From: Roseithermus sacchariphilus
GTDB lineage: Bacteria; Bacteroidota; Rhodothermia; Rhodothermales; MEBIC09517
Direction of reading: 5' to 3'
DNA: 64,000 bases
Assembly (NCBI GenBank): GCA_003285105.1
Contig: CP030158.1
Span: forward strand, 4,078,449 to 4,142,448
In this document: positions 1-8,925 of the stretch, one piece after another
Layout: every line of letters starts with the position of its first letter
Numbering within the stretch: position 1 is the first letter of the stretch
Notes under the pieces: generated by a model
Database searches by the model: none
Told to the model about the DNA's origin: nothing
What the model saw: the letters and a program-made list of their open reading frames with translations, nothing else
Position numbers and translations under genes: made by a program

Positions 1-760
1 CCGACGGAGCCCACCACTACACCCTCCAACTCGCCACCTCCGCCGACTTCACCACCCTGACGGTCCAGCAAACCGTCTCGGGCACGTCGTCTACGATCGA
101 CGCGCTCGACCATGGCACGACGTACTTCTGGCGGGTGCGGGCCTCCGGCGACGGCGGCGACGGCGCCTGGTCCGCCACGCGCTCCTTCTCCACGCAGCCC
201 GCGCCTCCGGCCGCACCCCTCCCCGCCGCCCCGCGCAACGGCGCCTCCGGCCTCAACCCCTCCGTCTCCCTCCAGTGGAACCCCGTCCCCGGCGCCCGCT
301 CCTTCCGCGTCCAACTCGACCGCTCCCCCGCCTTCGACAACCCCCTGCTCGACCAGTCCACCTCCGCCACCTCCCTCACCACCCCCGCCCTCGACCTCGC
401 CGCCACCTTCTTCTGGCGCGTGCAGGCCTCCGGCGACGGCGGCGACGGCGCCTGGTCCGAAACCTGGTCCTTCTCCACACGGCCCGCGCCTCCGGCCGCC
501 CCCTCGCTCCGCGACCCGGCCGACGCCGCCACCGCCCTGCCCACCTCCGTCGCCTTCTCCTGGAACCCCTCCGACGGAGCCCATCACTACACCCTCCAAC
601 TCGCCACCTCCGCCGACTTCTCGGTCATCGCCGCGGGGCAGACGACCACCGACACCCACGCCACCGTGAGCGGCCTGACCTACGAAACGACCTATTTCTG
701 GCGCGTGCAGGCCTCCGGCGACGGCGGCGACGGCGCCTGGTCCGCCACGCGCTCCTTCAC
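1..760 (+). repeat. 570-bp intragenic direct repeat (two FnIII modules)
   Basis: Bases 1-50 match 571-620 with one difference, and bases 141-188 match 711-758 exactly. Both pairs are offset by 570 bp, which is 190 codons or two fibronectin-III modules. A third copy of the GDGGDGAWS-encoding stretch lies at 426. The pattern is that of recent tandem duplication within the gene. The array probably continues left of the window. Confidence 0.85.
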
Positions 761-3425
761 GACCGAGGCGGCTCCTCCGCCTCCGCTCCCCCCGCCGGCC
801 ACCCCCACGCTGACGGCGCCGTCCGACGGCGCCCGGGACATCCCGCTGAGCACCACGCTGACCTGGAACCACGTCAGCGGAGCAGACACGTACGACGTTC
901 AGGTAGCCACCACGCCCGGCTTCGACGTCCTGTGGATCGACGAGGTCCATGTGACGAACCCCGTTCTGGAGATCGACGGGCTCGATCATGCGACGACGTA
1001 CTACTGGCGCGTCCGAGCCCACGGCGAGGGCGGCTCCAGCGACTGGTCCGGCGCATGGCACTTCACCACCCGGCCCCCGCTACCGTCCCCCCCGGTGCCC
1101 ACCGCACCCACCGACGGCCTCACCGTCCTCGACAGCGAGGTATCGCTCGCCTGGACACCGGTGGACGGCGCGACCGCCTACGCCGTCGAGGTCGCCACGA
1201 CGGTGGATTTCACGACGCCGATGGTGCAGCAGGAACTCACGGAGACCACCCTGGTCGTGCGCGGCCTGGAGGCAGGCACCACGTATCGCTGGCGCGTCCG
1301 GGCGCGCAACAGCAGCGGCTGGAGTGCCTGGTCGCCCACGCAGCACTTCACGACGGCAGAAGAAGCCGCCAAGGCCCCGAAGCCCGGCAGGCCGCACCCG
1401 ATCCGCCCCCTCGACCGGAGCACGGGGCACGCCCCCGATGACACCCGGCTCGCCTGGTCGGCGACGGAAAACACGGCCGCCTACACGGTACAACTCGCCG
1501 AGGAGGCCACCTTCCTCGTCGTCGCGGAATACACCGTCACCGACACCACGCTGGCCGTCGAGGGGCTTGCCCACGAAACCACGTACTTCTGGCGGATCCA
1601 GGCACACGGGCCGGGCGGCAGCGGTGACTGGTCCGACCCCTGGACGTTCACCACGGCCCCGCCGCCCCCGCCGGACGCCCCCGTCCTCGAAAGCCCGACC
1701 GCCGGAGCCACCGATCAGCCGCTGACGCTCGTGCTGACGTGGCACGTCGTCGCGGGAGCCACGGCGTACGACGTGGAGATCGCCCCCGATGCGGCCTTCC
1801 GTTCCGTCACCGTGCGTCGCACCGCTCTCACGACGACGTCGCTCACGGTGTCGAATCTGGCCGAGGCCACGACCTACCACTGGCGCGTGCGGGCCTCCGG
1901 GCCTACGGGGACGGGCGACTGGTCCACCCCGGCGCGGTTCACCACCCGACGCCTGCCGCCGGCCGCACCCACCCTGGAGGCTCCCGACGATGCCGCCGTC
2001 GACCTGCCGCCACAGGTCACCCTGCGGTGGACGCCGGACGCCCGCGCCACCACCTACACGGTGCAGGTCGCCGCCACCCCGAGCTTCACGAGCCTTCGCT
2101 ACGAGCGTGAGGTGACGACCCCACACGCCGAGATCGACAGCCTGGACTTCGACGCCACCTACTACTGGCGGGTGCGGGCCACCGGACCGGGTGGCGCCAG
2201 CGACTGGTCGGCCATCCGGGTCTTCCGGACGGCCACGCTGGCCTCGCTCCTGCCCGAGGCGCCGATCCTGACGGACCCGGCCGATGACCGCACCGACGTC
2301 CCCACGTCGGTCGTGCTATCCTGGCAGGTCACCACCGGAGCCCAGACCTACACGGTCCAACTGGCCACGGACGACGCCTTCGAACAGATCGCCGTCCAGC
2401 GAACCGGCGTTTCGGGCAACACCCTGTCAGTGAGTGGCCTCGCCTACGGCACCACCTACTTCTGGCGCGTGCGCGGCCACCGGAGTGCCGCCGCCGGCCC
2501 CTGGTCGGAGGCGCGGCGGTTCACCACGGCACCGGCACCGCCGCCCACGCGGGCGCCGCGCCCGGCCTCGCCCACGCACGAAGCCCGCGAAACCCCCACC
2601 ATCCTGGAATTCTTCTGGTCCGCACTCGACGGGGCCGAAACCTACTCCTTCCAGCTCTCCCGCCACGCCGACTTCCGATCGGTCGTGGCGCAGCAGAGCA
2701 ACCTGGATCGCACCACGCTCATGATCCTCGGCCTCAACCACGCCACCACGTATTTCTGGCGGATCCGGGCCCACAACGCGAGTGGCACCGGGCCCTGGTC
2801 GGACGTGCAATCCTTCACGACGGTAGCGGCCTTCCAGTCCCCCCGTCCCACGGCGCCGGTGTTGCTGACGCCGGTGCATGAGGCCCGGGACGTGCCGGGG
2901 GCGATCACCCTCACCTGGCGATCCGTCTCGGGCGCGACGGCCTACCAGTTCGAGCTATCCACGGACTCGACCTTCCAGGCTCTGGCGGCGAAGCAGACCC
3001 ACCTGACCGCGCCGGCCGTCGAGGTGGCGGACCTGGAGAAAAGCACCCGGTACTACTGGCGGGTGCGCGCGAAGAGCCCGCAGGGGGACAGCCCCTGGTC
3101 GCTCATCTTCTCCTTCGTCACGTCCACCACCGTCGCCACCGAAGGCGGACCGGACCTGCCCGAGACGCTGGAATTGCTTCCGGCCTTCCCCAACCCGTTC
3201 GATCACGGCACCACCCTCATGCTGCGCCTGCCCGAACCGGGGCACGTCACGGCCCGGGTCTACGATGCGCTCGGGCGCGAAGTGGCTACGCTGGCGGATC
3301 GAGCGATGCCTGCCGGCATCCATCGCCTGCAATGGCTCGCGGCCGGGCAGGGCAGCGGGCTGTACTTCTGCCGCGTGCAGGTCGGCAACGTCGTGCTGAC
3401 GCGCCGCATGATGCGCCTGCGCTGA
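1..3425 (+). CDS. T9SS-sorted multi-fibronectin-III surface protein (5' end cut by window edge)
   Basis: The reading frame is open from base 3 to the TGA at 3423-3425, so the start lies left of the window. At least ten complete fibronectin type III-like modules of about 95 residues follow one partial module. Each carries a W..V..A..Y.(V/F)Q(L/V)A strand and a TTY(F/Y)WRV...G...WS...F(T/S)T signature, joined by proline-rich linkers. The last ~90 residues (from about base 3150) form a T9SS type A sorting domain: a PAFPNPFDHGTT start, V.DALGREVATL, and a final ...GLYF.RV......R.M.LR. Export and anchoring by the type IX system is therefore expected; no T9SS machinery gene is in the window. Function is probably adhesion or scaffolding, as no catalytic domain is visible. 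Modules at the left end are nearly identical in DNA sequence, which indicates recent internal duplication. Confidence 0.93.
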   Translation, partial: DGAHHYTLQLATSADFTTLTVQQTVSGTSSTIDALDHGTTYFWRVRASGDGGDGAWSATRSFSTQPAPPAAPLPAAPRNGASGLNPSVSLQWNPVPGARSFRVQLDRSPAFDNPLLDQSTSATSLTTPALDLAATFFWRVQASGDGGDGAWSETWSFSTRPAPPAAPSLRDPADAATALPTSVAFSWNPSDGAHHYTLQLATSADFSVIAAGQTTTDTHATVSGLTYETTYFWRVQASGDGGDGAWSATRSFTTEAAPPPPLPPPATPTLTAPSDGARDIPLSTTLTWNHVSGADTYDVQVATTPGFDVLWIDEVHVTNPVLEIDGLDHATTYYWRVRAHGEGGSSDWSGAWHFTTRPPLPSPPVPTAPTDGLTVLDSEVSLAWTPVDGATAYAVEVATTVDFTTPMVQQELTETTLVVRGLEAGTTYRWRVRARNSSGWSAWSPTQHFTTAEEAAKAPKPGRPHPIRPLDRSTGHAPDDTRLAWSATENTAAYTVQLAEEATFLVVAEYTVTDTTLAVEGLAHETTYFWRIQAHGPGGSGDWSDPWTFTTAPPPPPDAPVLESPTAGATDQPLTLVLTWHVVAGATAYDVEIAPDAAFRSVTVRRTALTTTSLTVSNLAEATTYHWRVRASGPTGTGDWSTPARFTTRRLPPAAPTLEAPDDAAVDLPPQVTLRWTPDARATTYTVQVAATPSFTSLRYEREVTTPHAEIDSLDFDATYYWRVRATGPGGASDWSAIRVFRTATLASLLPEAPILTDPADDRTDVPTSVVLSWQVTTGAQTYTVQLATDDAFEQIAVQRTGVSGNTLSVSGLAYGTTYFWRVRGHRSAAAGPWSEARRFTTAPAPPPTRAPRPASPTHEARETPTILEFFWSALDGAETYSFQLSRHADFRSVVAQQSNLDRTTLMILGLNHATTYFWRIRAHNASGTGPWSDVQSFTTVAAFQSPRPTAPVLLTPVHEARDVPGAITLTWRSVSGATAYQFELSTDSTFQALAAKQTHLTAPAVEVADLEKSTRYYWRVRAKSPQGDSPWSLIFSFVTSTTVATEGGPDLPETLELLPAFPNPFDHGTTLMLRLPEPGHVTARVYDALGREVATLADRAMPAGIHRLQWLAAGQGSGLYFCRVQVGNVVLTRRMMRLR

Positions 3426-3486
3426 ACCGCCGCTCCGAAGGCTTCGCCGGCATGACGGCCGCAGGCAGAGGCGCCCGGCGCCAGGC

Positions 3487-3765
3487 TTACGGGCCGTCGA
3501 CGCGTTGCACCAGCCCCTCGCTGCTGAGCTCCTCGAAAAAGCCCGCTACGTACTCGAGGGCATCATCCCGCTCGATGTCATAGACCTCCGTGAGGCGTTC
3601 GGCGATGTCCTCCACCGTCGCCCCCTGCTGGAAGGCATCCCAGATGAACGTGCCCGTCTCGTTCAGGGAATAGTACTGCTTGGTCTTCATGTGCAGCAGG
3701 ACCGATTCCGACTCGTCCAGGCTGGTGAACGACACGTCGGGGTGCGGGGTGTACTGAGCAGCCAT
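3487..3765 (-). CDS. PqqD-family small protein (orphan)
   Basis: This 92-residue protein has the PqqD/RiPP-recognition-element pattern: a first strand with SFTSLDESESVLLHMKTKQYYSLNETGTFIWDAF, here split as a VLLHMKTKQYYSLNETG core plus a FIWDAF helix, and a C-terminal winged helix (VEDIAERLTEVYDI, FFEELSSEGLVQ). PqqD domains bind leader peptides of ribosomally made, modified peptides; free-standing copies serve lasso-peptide and related systems as the B1 protein. The start at 3765 was chosen because GGGAGGAG lies just upstream; the longer frame to 3825 adds 20 unrelated residues. No B2 protease, cyclase or radical-SAM gene is adjacent. The nearest candidate substrate in the window is the small peptide gene at 8758-8874. 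Confidence 0.85.
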   Translation of the reverse strand: MAAQYTPHPDVSFTSLDESESVLLHMKTKQYYSLNETGTFIWDAFQQGATVEDIAERLTEVYDIERDDALEYVAGFFEELSSEGLVQRVDGP

Positions 3766-3908
3766 TGGCTCCTCCCTGTGATGGATGCAGAACGCGAGGG
3801 GACAAGGGGCACATCGGACCGGCACCGAGGCGACGATGCGGCCGGGTGTCCTACCACCGGACGCCCCATGCCCGGCGCAGGTTTCTGGACCGCACCGCCC
3901 ACACGCAA

Positions 3909-3950
3909 GCGGGCGCAGCCTCGATCTGCTCGATCGCCGGCTGCGCCCGC
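3909..3950 (-). terminator. Hairpin downstream of sat/cysC
   Basis: A perfect 12-bp stem (3909-3920 with 3939-3950) encloses a smaller CGATC/GATCG stem. It lies about 55 bp beyond the sat/cysC stop and upstream of the PqqD gene. There is no T-tract, so termination activity is an inference. Confidence 0.5.
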
Positions 3951-4004
3951 TCTGTTACCACGCCCCCACGATGGAGGGCCTTATCAAGGCTGACCGACCT
4001 GCGA

Positions 4005-5741
4005 TCAGGCTTCGTCCTCGATGCGGAGATACCCCATCTCGACGAGCGCGTCGAAGACCTGCTGCGCGCTCTCCTCGATGGTCTGCTCGGCCGTCTTCAC
4101 GACGATTTCCGGGTTTTCCGGCACCTCATAAGGGTCGTCGATCCCCGTGAAGCCTTTGATGATCCCCGCACGCGCCTTGGCATAGAGCCCCTTGACGTCG
4201 CGGGCCTCGCAGACCTCCAGCGGCGTGTCTACGAACACCTCGATGTAGCCGCCAACGTCCGAGATCCGCTGGCGGTTGGCCCGGCGGTCCGCCTCGTACG
4301 GAGCAATCGGCGCGCAGATGGCGATGCCGCCGTGCTTGGTGATCTCGCTGGCGACGAAGCCGATGCGCTGGACGTTGATCGAGCGATCCTCCCGGGAGAA
4401 ACCCAGCCCTTTGGACAGGTGCGTGCGCACGACGTCGCCGTCGAGCAGCGTCACCGGGCGCCCGCCCAGCTCCAGCAGCTTCACCATCAACGCATTCGCC
4501 ACGGTCGACTTGCCCGAGCCGGAGAGCCCGGTGAAGAACACCGTGAAGCCCTGCTTGTGCCGGGGCGGGTGTGTGCGGCGCAGCTCCGCCACGACGTCCT
4601 CGTAGGAGAACCACGAGGGGATCTCCGCGCCCTCGGCGAGCATCTGACGCAGCTGCGTGCCCGAGATCATCTTGAACTCGTCACCGCGCTGCTGCACCTC
4701 GTCGATCGGCTCGTAGGCGTCACGCTCGGGCACATAGACCATCAGGCGGAAGGGCACCATCTGAATGCCCAGCTCGTCCTGGTGTGCGATGACGAGTTCC
4801 TGCGCATCGTAGGGGCCGTAGAACGGCGTTCCGTCCGTGTCTTTGCCGGGGCCGGCGTGATCCCGCCCCACGATGAAGTGGGTGCAGCCGTAGTTTTTGC
4901 GGATGATCGCGTGCCAGACGGCCTCCCGCGGGCCGCCCATCCGCATGGCCAGCGGCAACAGGCTGATCGTCGCGCGTCCTTCGGGGTAATGGCGGAGCAG
5001 CTTTTTGTAGCACCGCACGCGCGTGAAGTAGTCCACGTCGCCCGGTTTGGTCATGCCCACGACCGGGTGGATCAGCAGATGGCCGCCCACCTCCTCGGCC
5101 GCCCGGTCCGTGAGCTCCTTGTGGGCCCGGTGCATCGGGTTGCGCGTCTGGAACGCGACGACCTTATCCCAGCCGTTGGCCTCGAACAGGGCCCGCATTT
5201 CCCGGGGCGTCCGCCGCAGGTCGTGGAAGTCGTAATGGATCGGCAACTGGATGCCTTCCAGCGTCCCGCCGACGTAGTGGGAGCCGGCCTCGTTCATCAG
5301 GTAGTGGACGGCCGGATGCCCCTGGCTGGTCGTGCCGAAGACCTTTTCGGCCTCGCGCTGCTTGTCCGGTTGCCACACGTCGCTGACGGTCAGCACGGCC
5401 AGCAGCAGCCCGGTGGGATCGCGCAGCGCCACCTTGTCGCCCTCGCTGAGCGACGTCGCCGTAGCTTCGTCGACGTCGAGCGTGATCGGCATCGGCCAGA
5501 GGTCCCCGCTGGTGAGGCGCATCTCCTCGACCACCCGGTCATAATCGGCCTGTCCGAGGAACCCGCGCAGGGGAGAGAAGCCGCCGTTGAGCAGCAGTTC
5601 GATGTCGCAGAGTTGCCGTTCCGTCAGCGTGATGGAGGGGTAGTGCAGGGCCGCCTCTCTGGCCGCCTCCAGCGCATCGCCGGTCAGCATCAGGTCGCAC
5701 AGTTCCCCGCCATGGGGTTTGATCAGTTCGGTTGAGGTCAT
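4005..5741 (-). CDS. sat/cysC: Bifunctional sulfate adenylyltransferase / adenylylsulfate kinase
   Basis: The 578-residue protein makes APS from sulfate and ATP and then phosphorylates APS to PAPS. The N-terminal part (about 1-390) is a homo-oligomeric ATP sulfurylase with QTRNPMHRAH at 198-207 and GRDHAG at 292-297. The C-terminal part (about 395-578) is an APS kinase with P-loop GLSGSGKST at 405-413, LLDGD at 432-436 and FSREDRS at 448-454. Fused Sat-CysC proteins occur in several thermophiles and Bacteroidota. No reductase (cysH, cysI) is adjacent. With the neighbouring UDP-sugar genes, PAPS could supply sulfotransferases for a sulfated polysaccharide, but general cysteine synthesis is equally possible. 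Confidence 0.97.
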   Translation of the reverse strand: MTSTELIKPHGGELCDLMLTGDALEAAREAALHYPSITLTERQLCDIELLLNGGFSPLRGFLGQADYDRVVEEMRLTSGDLWPMPITLDVDEATATSLSEGDKVALRDPTGLLLAVLTVSDVWQPDKQREAEKVFGTTSQGHPAVHYLMNEAGSHYVGGTLEGIQLPIHYDFHDLRRTPREMRALFEANGWDKVVAFQTRNPMHRAHKELTDRAAEEVGGHLLIHPVVGMTKPGDVDYFTRVRCYKKLLRHYPEGRATISLLPLAMRMGGPREAVWHAIIRKNYGCTHFIVGRDHAGPGKDTDGTPFYGPYDAQELVIAHQDELGIQMVPFRLMVYVPERDAYEPIDEVQQRGDEFKMISGTQLRQMLAEGAEIPSWFSYEDVVAELRRTHPPRHKQGFTVFFTGLSGSGKSTVANALMVKLLELGGRPVTLLDGDVVRTHLSKGLGFSREDRSINVQRIGFVASEITKHGGIAICAPIAPYEADRRANRQRISDVGGYIEVFVDTPLEVCEARDVKGLYAKARAGIIKGFTGIDDPYEVPENPEIVVKTAEQTIEESAQQVFDALVEMGYLRIEDEA

Positions 5742-5930
5742 GAACGTGAACGGTTCAGGGATTGATGAGAAGAAAAAGAGGTGTCTTCAGGGGCCAAGCC
5801 GCATCAGGGGGCGACAGCCCATCGGGGGCGAGCCCATCGCGGGCGGACCAACCTCGCGCGCCGCACGTCGCGCTGCCTGCCGGGGCCACTCAGGTTCCCA
5901 AGATACCCCATTTCGGGGGCCGACTCCGGC

Positions 5931-6917
5931 CTATTTCCCCAAAGATTCCTTGAAATAGGCGAGGGTACGGCGCAGGCCTTCCTGGCGGCTCACCGTCGGC
6001 GTCCACCCCAGCTTCTCCCGCGCCTTCGTGATGTCCGGCTGCCGCACCTTCGGATCGTCCGCCGGCAACGGCTTGTACACGATCCGGCTCCCGCTCCCCA
6101 CCAGCGACACCACCTCCTCCGCAAACGCCTTGATCGTCAGCTCCTCCGGGTTCCCGATGTTCACCGGCTCCACCTCCTCGCTCATGAGCAGCCGGTAGAT
6201 CCCTTCCACCAGATCGTCCACGTAGCAGAAACTCCGCGTCTGGCTCCCGTCCCCGAACACCGTCAGATCCTCCCCCCGCAGCGCCTGGCTCATGAACGTC
6301 GGCAGCGCACGCCCGTCGTCCAGCCGCATCCGCGGCCCGTACGTGTTGAAGATCCGCACGATGCGCGTCTCGACTCCGTGGTAGCGGTGGTAGGCCATCG
6401 TCATCGCCTCGGCGAACCGCTTCGCCTCGTCGTAGACCCCGCGCAGCCCCACCGGGTTGACGTTGCCCCAGTATGTCTCTCGCTGCGGGTGCTCCAGCGG
6501 ATCGCCGTAGACCTCGCTCGTCGAGGCCAGCAGAAAGCGCGCTCCCTTGGCCTTGGCCAGCCCCAGCGCCTTATGCGTCCCCAGCGCCCCCACCTTCAGC
6601 GTCTGGATGGGCAGCTTCAGGTAGTCGATCGGCGAGGCCGGGCTGGCGAAGTGCAGCACGTAGTCGAGCGGCCCCTCGACGTAGATGTAGTTCGTCACGT
6701 CGTGCTCGATCAGGCGGAAGCCCTCGCGCCCGATCAGGTGCGCCACGTTCTCCGGCGAGCCGGTGATGAAGTTGTCCATGCAGATGACCTCGTGGCCTTC
6801 GGCCAGGAAGCGCTCGCACAGGTGGCTGCCCAGAAAGCCGGCCCCGCCCGTGATGAGCGTGCGCGGCCGACGCGGCGTGGCGGAGGTCGTTCCCGTGGAT
6901 TCGGTGGAAGGAGACAT
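5931..6917 (-). CDS. uxs: UDP-glucuronate decarboxylase (UDP-xylose synthase), extended SDR
   Basis: This 328-residue extended short-chain dehydrogenase converts UDP-glucuronate to UDP-xylose with bound NAD. It shows the Rossmann motif GGAGFLGSH at 24-32, the S/T-E pair in STSEVYG at 132-138, and the catalytic YDEAK at 162-166. NTYGPRM and the [14 protein letters not shown] segment are characteristic of the UXS subgroup rather than GalE. It lies 87 bp downstream of ugd on the same strand, so the two probably form an operon making UDP-glucuronate and then UDP-xylose for surface polysaccharide. Confidence 0.93.
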   Translation of the reverse strand: MSPSTESTGTTSATPRRPRTLITGGAGFLGSHLCERFLAEGHEVICMDNFITGSPENVAHLIGREGFRLIEHDVTNYIYVEGPLDYVLHFASPASPIDYLKLPIQTLKVGALGTHKALGLAKAKGARFLLASTSEVYGDPLEHPQRETYWGNVNPVGLRGVYDEAKRFAEAMTMAYHRYHGVETRIVRIFNTYGPRMRLDDGRALPTFMSQALRGEDLTVFGDGSQTRSFCYVDDLVEGIYRLLMSEEVEPVNIGNPEELTIKAFAEEVVSLVGSGSRIVYKPLPADDPKVRQPDITKAREKLGWTPTVSRQEGLRRTLAYFKESLGK

Positions 6918-7004
6918 GAATCGAAAGGAGGAATCGTGTAATGAACCGTTGCGAGAGAAACGACACGGGCCGCCGGCCGGAAGCCGACGGCCCGTCGTCG
7001 GTCG

Positions 7005-8405
7005 TCAGACCTGGAGGCCGAGGGTCACCTCGCGGACGGCCCCGTCCCCTTCGGGCGAGGGGGCCACGTGCGGGCGGCCGATGGAGTGATATTCGAAGCC
7101 GGCTTCGGCCATGCGCCAGGGGTCGTAGAGGTTACGCCCGTCGAAGATGACGGCGTCTCCCGAGGCCTCGCGGAGCAGACGGTGCATCCGGGCGAAATCG
7201 GGGCGGCGGAACTCGGCCCATTCCGTGCAGATGACCAGGGCGTCGGCGCCCTTGAGGGCCGAGTAGGCATCGGCCATGTAGGCGATGTCATCGCCCAGCA
7301 CGGCGCGGGTCGTCTCCATCGCTTCCGGGTCGAAGGCCGTGATCTCGGCGCCGGCGTCCAGCAGGCGGCGGATGACGACGTGGGCCGGGGCCTCGCGGAC
7401 GTCGTCGGTGTTCGGCTTGAAGGCCAGCCCCCACACGGCGATGCGCTTGCCGTCCAGCGAGCCGCCGAAGCGGGCCAGGATCCGGTCGGCCAGCACGGCG
7501 CGCTGGCGCGCGTTCACACCCAGCACGGACTCCAGGATCTCGAAGCGATAGCCGTATTCCTGTGCCGTGCGAGCCAGCGCGGACACATCCTTCGGGAAGC
7601 ACGACCCGCCAAAGCCGATGCCGGGGTAGAGGAACTGCTTGCCGATGCGGCTGTCCAGCCCGATCCCGATGCGGACGTGATCGACGTTGGCCCCGACGCG
7701 CTCGCACACGTTGGCGATCTCGTTCATGAACGTGATCTTCGTCGCCAGCATGGCATTGGCCGCATACTTCGTCATCTCGGCCGACGCTTCGTCCATCACC
7801 AGGATGGGGTTGCCCTGCCGCACGAAGGGCTCATAGAGCTGCGTCATGATCTCGGCGGCCTTCTCGCTGCCGGTGCCGATGACTACGCGCTCGGGCTTCA
7901 TGAAGTCGTCCACCGCCACCCCTTCCCGCAGGAATTCGGGGTTGGAGACGACGTCGAACCGCTCGCCGGCGACGAGCCCGTGGCCTTCCAGCACCGCCCG
8001 TACCCGGGCCGCCGTCCCGACCGGAACGGTGCTCTTGTTGACGACGACGCGGTAACCGATCCCCGGATCGGCGGCGAGCAGCGCACCGATGCGGTCGGCC
8101 ACGCCGAGGACGTACGACAGGTCGGCCGAGCCATCCTCGGCAGGCGGCGTGGGCAGAGCCAGGAACAGCACGTCACAGCCTTGCACCGCCTCGGCCAGTT
8201 CCGTGGTGAAGTGCAGGCGGTCCTCCCGCAGATTCCGGCGGAAGAAGACCTCCAGGCCCGGCTCGTAGATGGGCAACCCGCCGCTGCGCAGCTTCTGCAC
8301 CTTGCCCTCGTCGATGTCCACGCACGTGACGGTATTCCCCATTTCGGCAAAGCACGTGCCCGTCACAAGCCCGACGTATCCCGTCCCGATGATTCCGATG
8401 TTCAT
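7005..8405 (-). CDS. ugd: UDP-glucose 6-dehydrogenase
   Basis: This 466-residue protein oxidises UDP-glucose to UDP-glucuronate in two NAD-dependent steps. The NAD-binding GTGYVG is at residues 7-12, [15 protein letters not shown] at 86-99, the substrate-fold SNPEFLREG at 154-162, and the catalytic cysteine in [10 protein letters not shown] is C269. Length is normal for the family. It precedes uxs, so its product feeds the next enzyme directly. A leader of about 350 bp without genes separates it from the hairpin and small peptide gene upstream. Confidence 0.97.
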   Translation of the reverse strand: MNIGIIGTGYVGLVTGTCFAEMGNTVTCVDIDEGKVQKLRSGGLPIYEPGLEVFFRRNLREDRLHFTTELAEAVQGCDVLFLALPTPPAEDGSADLSYVLGVADRIGALLAADPGIGYRVVVNKSTVPVGTAARVRAVLEGHGLVAGERFDVVSNPEFLREGVAVDDFMKPERVVIGTGSEKAAEIMTQLYEPFVRQGNPILVMDEASAEMTKYAANAMLATKITFMNEIANVCERVGANVDHVRIGIGLDSRIGKQFLYPGIGFGGSCFPKDVSALARTAQEYGYRFEILESVLGVNARQRAVLADRILARFGGSLDGKRIAVWGLAFKPNTDDVREAPAHVVIRRLLDAGAEITAFDPEAMETTRAVLGDDIAYMADAYSALKGADALVICTEWAEFRRPDFARMHRLLREASGDAVIFDGRNLYDPWRMAEAGFEYHSIGRPHVAPSPEGDGAVREVTLGLQV

Positions 8406-8590
8406 GTTCTCGCTGGTTGGTTGTCTCTAAACAGATGGTTGGTGGTCCCTCATAGAGCAGCCCCGGATCAACCCGGATGATAACCGGATCTGCCAGACGC
8501 CAGTAACTGTCCCGGGTGTGGTTCTCCTGAAATCTCGTTCAGCCCCTGCTCCGGCATCTCCCGGATCTTTACCGCCGTAACGACACGACA

Positions 8591-8643
8591 CAGGGATGGC
8601 GACCGCGTCTGTCGTCCGCCGGCAGACGCGGTCGCCATCCCTG
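8591..8643. repeat. Perfect 21-bp inverted repeat (stem-loop)
   Basis: The left arm 8591-8611 and right arm 8623-8643 are perfect reverse complements, separated by 11 bases. The hairpin lies between the minus-strand small peptide gene (stop at 8758) and ugd (start at 8405). No T-tract follows on either strand, so it could be a factor-dependent terminator, an RNA stabiliser or a binding site. The rest of 8406-8757 holds no gene that I can support. Confidence 0.9.
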
Positions 8644-8757
8644 CACGGTCGTGGCAAAACGGATGTCGTCACCCGGAGGTCATCCAGCAGCCTGCCAGGG
8701 GAGCCTCCCCCCGGTGGTGCCGTCCTACCTCATGCGACGCTCTAACTCCGAAGTCGA

Positions 8758-8874
8758 TCAGGGAGTCGGTGCCGGTAAGACACCGAATCCCGAGAATCCG
8801 GGTGTATTGGCCGTGATCCGATCCAGAGAACCCAGCGACTCGATGCGAGGGGCCAGGAAGGGTTTCTTTTTCAT
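8758..8874 (-). CDS. Small peptide with RiPP-type (lasso-like) leader; candidate precursor
   Basis: This ORF of 38 codons plus stop starts at ATG 8874-8872 and is preceded by GAGG seven bases upstream. Its N-terminus, FLAPRIESLGSLDRIT (residues 6-21), fits the leader pattern (Y/F)xxPx(L/I)xxxGxxxxxT recognised by PqqD-like B1 proteins: F6, P9, I11, G15 and T21 are at the expected spacings. The C-terminal half is Gly/Pro-rich (GFSGFGVLPAPTP, residues 26-38). It has no Asp or Glu that could close a lasso macrolactam and no Cys, so it is not a classical lasso core. It lies 51 bp downstream of the secreted NHL-type gene on the same strand. An orphan PqqD protein is encoded 5 kb away. Real expression and modification are inference. 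Confidence 0.55.
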   Translation of the reverse strand: MKKKPFLAPRIESLGSLDRITANTPGFSGFGVLPAPTP

Positions 8875-8925
8875 GATAGTGCCTCGTCTGTACATGCTCA
8901 GAGGGTGAAATCCACGGATAACGGC

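Noticed and set aside
3765-5735. 656-codon plus-strand frame opposite sat/cysC
   Set aside because: It is a shadow of a gene with unmistakable ATP sulfurylase and APS kinase motifs.
5742-5930. Possible 16-codon upstream frame or sulfur riboswitch before sat/cysC
   Set aside because: The short frame has no ribosome site and I could match no SAM riboswitch core.
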